This document shows, one piece after another, positions 1 to 6,701 of a stretch of DNA of 7,469 bases. Made by a program: the position numbers and the translations under genes. This DNA comes from Campylobacteraceae bacterium UBA1877 (GTDB lineage Bacteria > Campylobacterota > Campylobacteria > Campylobacterales > Campylobacteraceae), in assembly GCA_002352945.1 (NCBI GenBank), contig DDHL01000067.1, forward strand, positions 16,554 through 24,022, given 5' to 3'. The notes beneath the pieces were generated by a model, which searched no databases, was not told where the DNA came from, and saw nothing but the letters and a program-made list of their open reading frames with translations. Positions within the stretch are counted from its first letter, which is position 1, and each line of letters starts with the position of its first letter.

Positions 1-870
1 CCTTTCAATGTGCATATTTGCTGCTTTTTGGCGCAGTTTTTTAGATTGGCTATAAAGCATATTAGCGGCCTCTTGGGGCGTTCTTGCCTCTTTGGGCAGT
101 GTTATGACATATTTTTTACCCTCAAAATCCTTTAGCTCAATCTCTTTAGCAAAGTTTGGGATTTTAGATAGATTTGCTAAAATCAAAGCCCCCTCATTGG
201 CTAAACGCTCGCTTTTGGCTATCAAATGCTTTTCATCTTCTAAGCGCTCTATTGCATGCTCTAACTTTGCAATCTTTTTTGCCAATGTGGCTAGTTTTGT
301 ATTGCGAACCCGCTGAAGATGCAGAGCCTTTTTTTGGAGGTAGGCATCTTTTAAATACTCTTTTATATCATCAATTTTTTGAAAGGTTTCATTAAATTCT
401 CGCCCAGGCAAGGCAGCCAAAGGCTCGCCGACTCGAACAGGTCTAAATGAGACGCTTGCATCAATATGGCGCAAAGCCTCTTGAACAATACCATCTTTAT
501 CTAAAATAATAGCATTTGTATTTCGCCCTGTAAATTCAAGCTGCAAAATATAAGAGTCTGCTTTGTAAGCCATCTTAGATGTTACATAAACTCTCATGAT
601 GCGATTGTCGCTTTCAACCTCAACATGCTCTAGCCGTGCATTATTGAAATGTTTTTTTAGCAATATATCAAATGGGGCTGTGTATGAACGGGCTTGCTCA
701 AAGGATTCACACATAAACCAGTAACTATCGCCTCGATGAAGACTAACGTAAATTATATTATCGTGCTCAAATCGAAATCGAAGGGTTGTGTCATCTACTC
801 GAGACAGTGAGCTAATGCGTGAAAATTGATTTAAATAGTGTGCAATTTGGGTTAGTTCATAATGTTTCAT
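1..870 (-). CDS. NFACT-family protein (RqcH/FbpA-like), N-terminal part, cut by window edge
   Basis: The reading frame is open from an ATG at 870 to the left edge, giving 290 residues that begin MKHYELTQIAHYL; the C-terminus is outside the window. Residues 1 to about 175 resemble the NFACT-N domain, with the family signature LEFTGRNTNAIILD at 111-124 and a PVRVGEP segment near 144-150. Residues about 178-222 are rich in K, E, L and A and should form a coiled coil. The segment around 262-284 (TPQEAANMLYSQSKKLRQKA) matches the conserved stretch before the C-terminal NFACT-R RNA-binding domain. Family members act in ribosome-associated quality control: they bind obstructed 50S subunits with peptidyl-tRNA and in some bacteria add alanine tails. 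Older annotations call them fibronectin-binding proteins. From memory, Helicobacter and Campylobacter members are about 435 aa, so about two thirds is visible. No Shine-Dalgarno precedes the ATG (see the promoter entry). Family assignment is firm; the exact activity is not. Confidence 0.85.
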   Translation of the reverse strand, partial: MKHYELTQIAHYLNQFSRISSLSRVDDTTLRFRFEHDNIIYVSLHRGDSYWFMCESFEQARSYTAPFDILLKKHFNNARLEHVEVESDNRIMRVYVTSKMAYKADSYILQLEFTGRNTNAIILDKDGIVQEALRHIDASVSFRPVRVGEPLAALPGREFNETFQKIDDIKEYLKDAYLQKKALHLQRVRNTKLATLAKKIAKLEHAIERLEDEKHLIAKSERLANEGALILANLSKIPNFAKEIELKDFEGKKYVITLPKEARTPQEAANMLYSQSKKLRQKAANMHIER

Positions 871-876
871 GATTCA

Positions 877-882
877 ATTATA
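877..882 (-). promoter_or_regulatory. Candidate -10 box for the NFACT gene
   Basis: The minus strand reads TATAAT, a perfect sigma-70 -10 hexamer, ending 6 nt before the NFACT ATG at 870. Transcription would normally begin about 7 nt downstream of the hexamer, at or next to the A of the start codon, so the message may be leaderless. This fits the lack of a Shine-Dalgarno sequence. No good -35 hexamer is visible 17 nt upstream, but Campylobacterota promoters commonly lack one and rely on T-rich periodicity. This is inference from sequence only. Confidence 0.4.
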
Positions 883-1007
883 CCCGTTTTTAAACCAAAT
901 TTTGATAGAATCAACCTAGATTTATATTCATTCATGCTATCAAGATATTTCAATACCAACACTACTAAATCATCTTAAAGCGGATGAATATTGCAAAAAG
1001 TACAAAT

Positions 1008-1011
1008 GAGG
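1008..1011 (+). promoter_or_regulatory. Ribosome binding site deciding the leuC start
   Basis: GAGG lies 5 nt before the ATG at 1017, an ideal Shine-Dalgarno placement. The in-frame ATG at 984 has only a poor AAAG-CGG sequence ahead of it. Family members begin with a sequence like the (M)xQTITEKIFSAH that follows 1017, so 1017 is the preferred start. Confidence 0.75.
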
Positions 1012-1016
1012 TTACG

Positions 1017-2282
1017 ATGCAACAAACTATCACCGAAAAGATTTTTTCTGCCCACTGTAAAGAGGATGTAAAAGCAGGTCAAATTGTCCAAAGCCCCATA
1101 GATATGGTTATTGGCAACGATATTACCACTCCAATCTCCATTCGCGCCATTGAAGAGAGCGGGGCAAAAAAGCTAGCAAATCCCGATGGCTTTTCTATCG
1201 TTATGGACCACTACATTCCTGCAAAAGATATTGCAAGTGCAAATCAAGCCAAAATTAGTCGAGATTTTGCCTATAAGCACGATTTAAAACACTTTTTTGA
1301 TGAAAAGGATATGGGAATTGAGCATGCGCTTTTGCCTGAAAAAGGGCTTGTGGTACCAGGAGATGTCATTATTGGTGCAGATAGCCACACCTGTACTCAT
1401 GGCGCACTTGGAGCATTTTCTACCGGAATGGGGTCAACCGATTTAGCCTATGCGATGATTACGGGACGCAACTGGTTTAAAGTTCCAGAAGCAATCCGTG
1501 TTGTATTTAGCGGTAAGCCGGCTGAGCACATTTATGGAAAGGATTTAATTCTAGAAGTTATCCGTCAAATTGGTGTTGATGGAGCCTTGTATAAAACGCT
1601 TGAATTTACAGGAGATACTATCTCATATTTAAAGATGGATGATAGATTTAGCCTTTGTAATATGGCCATTGAAGCGGGTGCAAAAAATGGAATAATTGCA
1701 GTAGATGATATTACAAAAGACTTTTTAGCCGATAAAAACCTACCAAGAAAACCCCAATACTTCTACTCAGATCCCGATGCGAACTATGTTCAAACTATTC
1801 ATATTGATGCAAGCAAACTTGATCCTGTTGTTGCTTATCCATTTTTGCCAAGCAATGGCAAAAGTGTACGTCAAGCTGTCAAAGATGACTTAGCAGTTGA
1901 TCAAGTCTTTATTGGAAGTTGTACTAACGGACGCATAAGTGATTTAAGAATTGCAGCAAAAATATTAAAAGGCAAACGGGTGGCAAAAAAGACCCGCCTT
2001 ATTATCACTCCAGCAACCCAGCGCATAGCAAGACAGGCTGAAAAAGAGGGTTTAATGGAGATTTTTATTGAAGCAGGCGGGGTAGTTTCTAACCCAACTT
2101 GCGGAGCATGTCTTGGTGGATATATGGGAATTTTGGGCAAAGGCGAAAGATGCGTAGCTACTACTAATCGAAACTTTGTTGGGCGCATGGGCGATAGAGA
2201 GAGTGAAATTTATCTAGCCAACTCTGCAGTTGCAGCAGCTAGTGCAATTACTGGCAAGATTACTGACCCTAGGGATATATAA
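1017..2282 (+). CDS. leuC: 3-isopropylmalate dehydratase large subunit
   Basis: LeuC, with the small subunit LeuD, isomerises 2-isopropylmalate to 3-isopropylmalate in the second step of cytosolic leucine synthesis. It is an aconitase-superfamily [4Fe-4S] enzyme. From the preferred ATG the protein has 421 residues, the usual length of the shorter LeuC type found in archaea and many bacteria. Visible signatures are DSHTCTHGALG at 122-132, FIGSCTNGRISDLR with Cys302, and NPTCGACLGG with Cys362 and Cys365; the three cysteines are the expected cluster ligands. An active-site-type segment NRNFVGRMG follows. An upstream in-frame ATG at 984 would add 11 residues not expected in the family. leuD and leuB are not in the window, so the partner subunit must be encoded elsewhere. 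The stop codon overlaps the mobA start by one base. The homoaconitase-like paralogue HacA cannot be fully excluded on sequence alone, but LeuC is much the more likely reading. Confidence 0.93.
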   Translation: MQQTITEKIFSAHCKEDVKAGQIVQSPIDMVIGNDITTPISIRAIEESGAKKLANPDGFSIVMDHYIPAKDIASANQAKISRDFAYKHDLKHFFDEKDMGIEHALLPEKGLVVPGDVIIGADSHTCTHGALGAFSTGMGSTDLAYAMITGRNWFKVPEAIRVVFSGKPAEHIYGKDLILEVIRQIGVDGALYKTLEFTGDTISYLKMDDRFSLCNMAIEAGAKNGIIAVDDITKDFLADKNLPRKPQYFYSDPDANYVQTIHIDASKLDPVVAYPFLPSNGKSVRQAVKDDLAVDQVFIGSCTNGRISDLRIAAKILKGKRVAKKTRLIITPATQRIARQAEKEGLMEIFIEAGGVVSNPTCGACLGGYMGILGKGERCVATTNRNFVGRMGDRESEIYLANSAVAAASAITGKITDPRDI

Positions 2283-2857
2283 TGTATTTTCCCATCCCTT
2301 GTGTCATTTTAGCAGGGGGAAAGAGTTCACGAATGGGGCAGGATAAATCCCTGCTTCCATTTGGAAAATATCCTACACTAACTCACTTTCAAGCTTCAAG
2401 ATTAGCACCCTTATTTGCCTCTTTACATGTAAGCGCAAAAGAGGATAAATTTAATGGGCAGTTTCCACTAATTTTAGATAAAAATAGCGATACTTTTTCA
2501 CCAATGGTTGCCCTAGCTTCTATACTAGAACAGTTTCATGACAGTTATGTTTTTTGCATTAGCGTTGATGCTCCTTTTGTTAACAAAGAGCAAATCAAAG
2601 CCCTTTGGCAAGCTTCAAAAGATTTTCCAAATCGTGCAATTGTTCCAAAAGATCCAAACACAAGACACCCTTTGTGTGCACTCTATCATAGCAGTTTAGC
2701 CCCAATGGCAAAAAAGCTTGCTGATAAAAATAACCACAAACTAGGAATTTTACTCCAAGAGTGTGGTGCGATTTATGTGGATTTTCAAGATGAAAAACCC
2801 TTTACAAATCTCAACCACCCTTACGAGTATGAAGCTCATGCAAAAGCGCTTGATTAG
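2282..2857 (+). CDS. mobA: Molybdenum cofactor guanylyltransferase MobA
   Basis: MobA transfers GMP from GTP to molybdopterin-bound molybdenum, forming the guanine dinucleotide cofactor of nitrate reductases, formate dehydrogenases and other DMSO-reductase-family enzymes. The 191-residue product has normal family length. It starts with the nucleotide-binding loop LAGGKSSRMGQDK at 10-22, has the metal-binding aspartate in SVDAPFV (Asp96), and ends with FTNLNHP at 174-180, matching the family's FxNxNTP element. Its ATG shares a base with the leuC stop (TAATG), and AGGGA inside the end of leuC (2271-2275) lies 6 nt upstream, so translation is probably coupled to leuC. No other molybdopterin gene is in view. 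The pairing with leuC looks like operon hitch-hiking rather than a shared pathway. Confidence 0.92.
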   Translation: MYFPIPCVILAGGKSSRMGQDKSLLPFGKYPTLTHFQASRLAPLFASLHVSAKEDKFNGQFPLILDKNSDTFSPMVALASILEQFHDSYVFCISVDAPFVNKEQIKALWQASKDFPNRAIVPKDPNTRHPLCALYHSSLAPMAKKLADKNNHKLGILLQECGAIYVDFQDEKPFTNLNHPYEYEAHAKALD

Positions 2858-2863
2858 TTTTTA

Positions 2864-2912
2864 GCATTTAGATCATCTAAGCTTTACATGTAAAAGCGTT
2901 CAAACTCTTTTA
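2864..2912. terminator. Tandem inverted repeats between convergent genes, possible weak terminator
   Basis: The 65-bp gap between the mobA and lhgO stops contains TTAGAT-c-ATCTAA (2868-2880), closed outside by GC/GC with a small bulge. Directly beside it is the 12-bp perfect palindrome TTTACATGTAAA (2883-2894), also flanked by GC pairs. A further TAAAAG/CTTTTA pair (2891-2896 with 2907-2912) can form instead. Neither direction has the long T-run of a classical Rho-independent terminator, so bidirectional termination is plausible from position but only weakly supported. Confidence 0.3.
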
Positions 2913-2922
2913 GAATTTAAAT

Positions 2923-4113
2923 TTATAAGTACGTTTTTACAACCCATTTAGTAAATTCAAATGCACAAGTAAACGCAGGAGAGACTGCATTTAGAATGTG
3001 TACGCTATTGTCTTTGCGCTCAACTACAAAATCTTGCACAAGCTCAAGGGTTTTTTTATTTAAAAGCTGGGCTCTAATTCCAGGCTTGCTCCACTCTTTA
3101 AAACCTTTATGATTACACCCCTTTGTCAAAGCAGTTGCCAATTTTAAAAAGTGAGACATTTTATATTTTTGAATCTCTTCAAGGGCAAGATTACGAAAAC
3201 CAAATGCATTTGTAGCAAAAAGTTTCGCTTCATACCATGCAATTTGACCAAACTCTTTAGGATTAAAACCATTAAAACCCTTATAGTTTTCTCGCCAAAA
3301 AGCTGGGATTGCAGTAGGGCCAATTTTTGCAGATTTATCAACAGTGAGCGTATAGTGAACCCCCAAAAATGGATTTTTTAAATTTGGCACCGGGTAGATA
3401 TTTGTTGTTAGATTCATAAAGTTAAGAGAGTCTTTTAAATAGATTCCTTTAAAGGGGATTATGGTGTAATTTTCACCCACCTTAAAATCATGCGCTATCT
3501 TATCTGCATAAAGTCCTGCTGCATTAATAAGGGTACCAAAAAAGTAAATTCCCCTTGAGGTAAGAATCGCATCTTTTCCAACTCTCTCCTCATAAGCACA
3601 ATTTGTAACTATCTCAACTCCAAGTTCTCTTACATGTAAAGCCAACTGTTTAATAACCGCTTCGGGATCAACTGTGGATGTTGTTGGCGAAAAAAGGGCT
3701 TTATGAACTGTTTTTGCTTCAGGGAATCTTTGGTTTAACTCCTCTTGGCTTAGCCACTCTAATTCAACTTTATTTGCATCAGCGCGGCGCTTTAACTCTT
3801 CAAGGCCAGCAATTTCAGACTCATTTTGAGCTACAACTACCTTGCCACAGCGGTTGATTGCAAGCTTATATTCTTGACAAAAACTGTGCATTGCCCTATT
3901 TCCATCTCTGGTAAATCGAGCTTTTAAAGAGTCTGCACTATAATAAAACCCCGCATGCAAAACACCAGAATTCCGCCCGCTGCTATGCATGCCAACATGG
4001 GGTTCTTTTTCGATTACTCTTACAGATACATTGCGATTTTGTTCTTTAAGCGCCTTTGCAATGCTAAGGCCAATTATACCTCCACCTATAATGAGATAAT
4101 CTGTCGTGAACAT
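2923..4113 (-). CDS. lhgO: L-2-hydroxyglutarate oxidase-like FAD-dependent oxidoreductase
   Basis: This 396-residue protein belongs to the DAO-type flavoprotein superfamily. The Rossmann motif GGGIIG is at 10-15, and Glu35 ends the second strand where the FAD ribose is expected. LhgO-type signatures follow: SGRNSGVLHAGFYY at 45-58, INAAG at 196-200, FLGVHYT at 249-255, IGPTAIPAF at 264-272, PGIRAQL at 344-350 and LNAVSPAFT at 374-382. The known enzymes oxidise L-2-hydroxyglutarate to 2-oxoglutarate and pass electrons to oxygen or the quinone pool; no signal peptide is seen. The last motif is usually NAPSPAAT, so this copy diverges there and its substrate could be another L-2-hydroxy acid. It is the last gene of the TRAP/LUD operon, 2 nt after the LUD stop, with only a weak AGG about 9 nt before the ATG, suggesting translational coupling. 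Family assignment is strong; the substrate is inferred. Confidence 0.82.
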   Translation of the reverse strand: MFTTDYLIIGGGIIGLSIAKALKEQNRNVSVRVIEKEPHVGMHSSGRNSGVLHAGFYYSADSLKARFTRDGNRAMHSFCQEYKLAINRCGKVVVAQNESEIAGLEELKRRADANKVELEWLSQEELNQRFPEAKTVHKALFSPTTSTVDPEAVIKQLALHVRELGVEIVTNCAYEERVGKDAILTSRGIYFFGTLINAAGLYADKIAHDFKVGENYTIIPFKGIYLKDSLNFMNLTTNIYPVPNLKNPFLGVHYTLTVDKSAKIGPTAIPAFWRENYKGFNGFNPKEFGQIAWYEAKLFATNAFGFRNLALEEIQKYKMSHFLKLATALTKGCNHKGFKEWSKPGIRAQLLNKKTLELVQDFVVERKDNSVHILNAVSPAFTCAFEFTKWVVKTYL

Positions 4114-4115
4114 TT

Positions 4116-4718
4116 TTAATAGCCTAATTCCTCGTCTATTAAGATAATTGTTGTTCGACCTGGAGTATCTCCATTAATGAGAGTAAATTTATTTGCAATG
4201 CTATTCCAATCATAATGGGGTTTTTTACCCATTTCTATAGCTTTTTTATTCATGCGCTCAATATTTTTAGCAGCTGCAACATTGCGAATGCGCTCATGTG
4301 CTGCTGTCACATTTGGAACAATCTTATTTATACCCACAAACAAAAGCACTTTTTTGGGACCAAAAATTTGTGCGGCTACACGGTTGCCACTCCCATCTGC
4401 ATTTACAAGCTCACCATCTTGAGTAATTGCATTACAGCCAGTGATATACAAATCTGCCAACAACCCTTGACGGCGGCGATTTGTATTCTCCTCCATTGTA
4501 ATTCCCTTTTCATACTGGTTAAAAAGCGTAATACCATTTGGCTTTGTTTGAAGGTAGTCTAAAAGCCCAATTTCAGCAACTGTGGTAGAGCCTCCAAGTC
4601 CAACACTTATACCCTTAGTGAGGTATTTTTTGGCTATATCAAAAGCTTCCCAGCCCGTTTTTACATGTATAACTTCAAAACCATTTTTCTCTAAATTTTG
4701 AATCGTTTTTTCAACCAT
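4116..4718 (-). CDS. LUD-domain protein (DUF1121/LutC-like), no cysteine cluster
   Basis: This 200-residue soluble protein is essentially one LUD domain. Recognisable elements are SVGLGGSTTVAEIG at 38-51, DLYITGCNAIT at 89-99, the hallmark NADGSGNRVAA at 106-116, GPKK at 120-123, VGINKIV at 128-134 and the terminal EELGY. LUD proteins include LutC of the LutABC lactate oxidation system, but many stand-alone members have no assigned reaction. Members of the stand-alone family that I recall carry a cysteine-rich segment near the C-terminus; here that region (about 152-190) has none, and Cys95 is the only cysteine in the protein. LutA and LutB are absent from the visible part. The ATG overlaps the end of the TRAP permease gene by 8 nt and has AAGG 6 nt upstream. 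Its place between a carboxylate transporter and a hydroxy-acid oxidase suggests a catabolic or redox accessory role, which is inference. Confidence 0.8.
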   Translation of the reverse strand: MVEKTIQNLEKNGFEVIHVKTGWEAFDIAKKYLTKGISVGLGGSTTVAEIGLLDYLQTKPNGITLFNQYEKGITMEENTNRRRQGLLADLYITGCNAITQDGELVNADGSGNRVAAQIFGPKKVLLFVGINKIVPNVTAAHERIRNVAAAKNIERMNKKAIEMGKKPHYDWNSIANKFTLINGDTPGRTTIILIDEELGY

Positions 4719-6660
4719 CTTTAACCTTTTTTGCTCGAACTTTATGAGCTAACATTATACCAATAAAACAAAGAAGTCCAATTACATGAACATTTTCAAC
4801 CCAAGGAGTTAAGCTCTTTAGCTTATAAATTGAATCTTGAGTAAATAAAAGTATGGCTGAGATTGCAAACACAATGCGCTCAAACCACGTTGTTTTTATA
4901 TCCCAAAACCCTTCTACGGCAATAGCAAAGGCTGCTAATCCTACAAATGAGAATATGAAAATCTCAAACCGCTCACCCCAAGAACCTGTAATTAAAGGAG
5001 TAAATGCAAATAAAAGAGGAATTATATAAAGCCCTTTTCCAAGCTTCCAAGCCATTAGTCCGGTGCGCATAGGTGAAGTTCCTGCAATCCCGGCTGCTGC
5101 AAAGGCTGCTAAACATACTGGTGGAGTCAGGTTTGAATCTTGAGAAAGCCAAAAGATGATAAGGTGGGCTGCTAAAAAGTAGATTGTCGCTTCAGGCACT
5201 TCGATACCAGCATTTAATAGCATTGCCATTTCGGGCGAGAGCATTAAACCAACAAGCGCTGGAGCAGATAAGACTGCTAAAACAACATAAGAGGCCGTAA
5301 CTGGAAGCCCCATACCAAGCACTAAAGAGGCTAAAGCAATCAAAATCATAGCAATTATCAACTGCCCTCCTGACCACTCCATAATAAGCTGGGAAAAGGT
5401 AATTCCAATTCCTGAGATATTAATCACACCCACAATAATTCCAACACTTACTAGCAAAACTCCAGTTACTACCATGTTTTGACTACCAAGAGCTAGTGCC
5501 TCTAAAATATCTTTAATGCCCATTCTTTTATATTTTGTCAAATATGATGAGGCAATAATAGCTACAATAGAGATTCCAGCTGCATAGGTTGGCGAAAAGC
5601 CATAAATTAAGAGTCCAACAAGAGTAATTAAAGGAATTACAAAATGAAATCCTTCTCGTAAAACTGGCCAAATTTTAACTTCATTTACCTCAACTTCAAG
5701 ATTGTTCTCCTTTGCATGGATATGAATATACACTGCAATTGAAGCAAAGTATAAGATTGCAGGCAAGATTGAAACTATAACAATAGTTGCAAATGGAATA
5801 TTGGTCATTTGGGCCATAATAAAAGCGCCCGCACCCATGATTGGGGGCATAATTTGGCCGCCTGTGCTTGCAGCGGTTTCAACCCCAGCCGCAAACATCG
5901 GCTTAAAGCCATTTTTTTTCATCATTGGAATTGTGATTGAGCCTGTTGAAACTGTATTTGCAACAGCAGAACCGGAAATTGTACCCATAAGAGCCGATGA
6001 AAAAACTGCAACATGACCGGCTCCACCTCGAAATTTGGAAGTAAATGCACGGCTGACATCTACTATAAAATCTCCAGCTCCACTTTTTAATAAAAAAGCG
6101 GCAAAGAGAATAAACATAAATACAAAGGTAGATGAGATTGTAGCAATGGAGCCAAAAAGCCCCTCACCTGTGTAAAAAACCCTATAAAAAAAGCGCTCAA
6201 CGCTCATACCGCCAAATGCAAAAACCCCACTCATATACTGGCCAAACCACAGTATGTATCCAATTGAAACGATAATTAAAGCAGGAATTATAATTCCAGT
6301 TGCACGTCGAACCATCTCAATAGCTAAAATTATTGCAAGAGCTGTCATAACAATATCACTCGTGCGCATCTGCCCCATTGAATTGGCATAAAGGCTCTCT
6401 TCAAAGAGCATCATATAAATTACAACACTAACACTTAAAATTGCGAGTATGATATCTACTATTGATACTCTATCGCTAGATGAATATTTGGAGGCTTTAA
6501 AAGTTAAATAGCCTAAAGATGCTAGGGATGAAAAGTGAGCAGCATTAAACCACAAATCGCTAATTCCCCCCCAAATATTAACCCAAAAATGAAAAAGTGC
6601 AATAGCGATGGAGTAGATAAAGATAAAGCCCTTTAAACGTTCGCGAGGTATACTAAGCAT
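4711..6660 (-). CDS. Fused TRAP transporter permease (DctQM, 4TM/12TM type, TAXI class)
   Basis: This 649-residue integral membrane protein is a fused TRAP permease, with the small DctQ-like part at about 1-140 and the large DctM-like part after it. TRAP systems use a sodium or proton gradient plus an extracytoplasmic binding protein to import organic acids. Conserved large-subunit segments are GTISGSAVANTVSTGSI (226-242), AGVETAASTGGQIMPPIMGA (258-277), LGMGLPVTASYVV (448-460) and DSNLTPPVCLAAFAAAG (508-524); the paired GS/TP-rich loops are where sodium and substrate bind in structurally known relatives. Many hydrophobic stretches span 11-640, including about three after residue 565, as is common in TAXI-associated fusions. 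The ATG at 6660 follows AAAGGA by 5 nt. The gene lies 41 nt after the TAXI binding-protein gene, beyond a hairpin, and overlaps the LUD gene by 8 nt. Substrate cannot be read from the sequence. Confidence 0.92.
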   Translation of the reverse strand: MLSIPRERLKGFIFIYSIAIALFHFWVNIWGGISDLWFNAAHFSSLASLGYLTFKASKYSSSDRVSIVDIILAILSVSVVIYMMLFEESLYANSMGQMRTSDIVMTALAIILAIEMVRRATGIIIPALIIVSIGYILWFGQYMSGVFAFGGMSVERFFYRVFYTGEGLFGSIATISSTFVFMFILFAAFLLKSGAGDFIVDVSRAFTSKFRGGAGHVAVFSSALMGTISGSAVANTVSTGSITIPMMKKNGFKPMFAAGVETAASTGGQIMPPIMGAGAFIMAQMTNIPFATIVIVSILPAILYFASIAVYIHIHAKENNLEVEVNEVKIWPVLREGFHFVIPLITLVGLLIYGFSPTYAAGISIVAIIASSYLTKYKRMGIKDILEALALGSQNMVVTGVLLVSVGIIVGVINISGIGITFSQLIMEWSGGQLIIAMILIALASLVLGMGLPVTASYVVLAVLSAPALVGLMLSPEMAMLLNAGIEVPEATIYFLAAHLIIFWLSQDSNLTPPVCLAAFAAAGIAGTSPMRTGLMAWKLGKGLYIIPLLFAFTPLITGSWGERFEIFIFSFVGLAAFAIAVEGFWDIKTTWFERIVFAISAILLFTQDSIYKLKSLTPWVENVHVIGLLCFIGIMLAHKVRAKKVKDG

Positions 6661-6670
6661 GCATATCCTT

Positions 6671-6697
6671 TAAAAATTGGGGAGATAAACTCCCCAT
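6671..6697 (-). terminator. Intercistronic hairpin with T-run, probable attenuator or 3'-end stabiliser
   Basis: Read on the minus strand, the stop of the binding-protein gene is soon followed by GGGGAG-TTTAT-CTCCCC, a perfect 6-bp GC-rich stem (7 with the flanking T-A pair) and 5-nt loop. AATTTTTA comes directly after. This is a Rho-independent terminator layout, yet it sits inside an apparent operon and the permease ribosome binding site follows within a few bases. Partial termination would give more binding protein than permease, the ratio usual for binding-protein-dependent transporters. Confidence 0.75.
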
Positions 6698-6701
6698 AAA
6701 T

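Larger units (their letters stand above)
871..1016. promoter_or_regulatory. Divergent intergenic region with inverted repeat TTGAT-AGA-ATCAA
   Basis: This 146-bp gap separates the divergent NFACT and leuC genes and should hold both promoters. A perfect 5-bp inverted repeat with a 3-bp spacer lies at 902-914. It falls at about -32 to -44 relative to the predicted NFACT start and overlaps a weak candidate leuC promoter (TTGATA 902-907, 15-bp spacer, TATATT 923-928). It could be an operator or just part of a promoter. No T-box, hairpin attenuator or leucine-rich leader peptide is evident upstream of leuC. Confidence 0.35.

Noticed and set aside
92..395. Two overlapping plus-strand open frames near the left edge
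   Set aside because: Both are antisense to the NFACT coiled-coil region, whose minus-strand frame is open over the whole 870 bases and has clear family motifs.
902..914. FNR-type binding site
   Set aside because: The canonical site has a 4-bp spacer (TTGAT-N4-ATCAA); here the spacer is 3 bp, which shifts the half-sites on the helix.
934..978. 14-codon reading frame upstream of leuC that could be a leader peptide
   Set aside because: It has no ribosome binding site, only one leucine codon and no following attenuator hairpin, so it does not look like a leucine-sensing leader.
984..1016. Upstream in-frame ATG extending leuC by 11 residues
   Set aside because: The ATG at 1017 has a better Shine-Dalgarno and begins the conserved family N-terminus; the added residues show no family similarity.
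1901..2188. 95-codon open frame on the minus strand within leuC
   Set aside because: It lies wholly antisense to the most conserved part of leuC and shows no recognisable motif; it is a shadow of that coding sequence.
4215..4562. 115-codon open frame on the plus strand opposite the LUD gene
   Set aside because: It is antisense to conserved LUD motifs and its product is low-complexity with many cysteines and no family resemblance.
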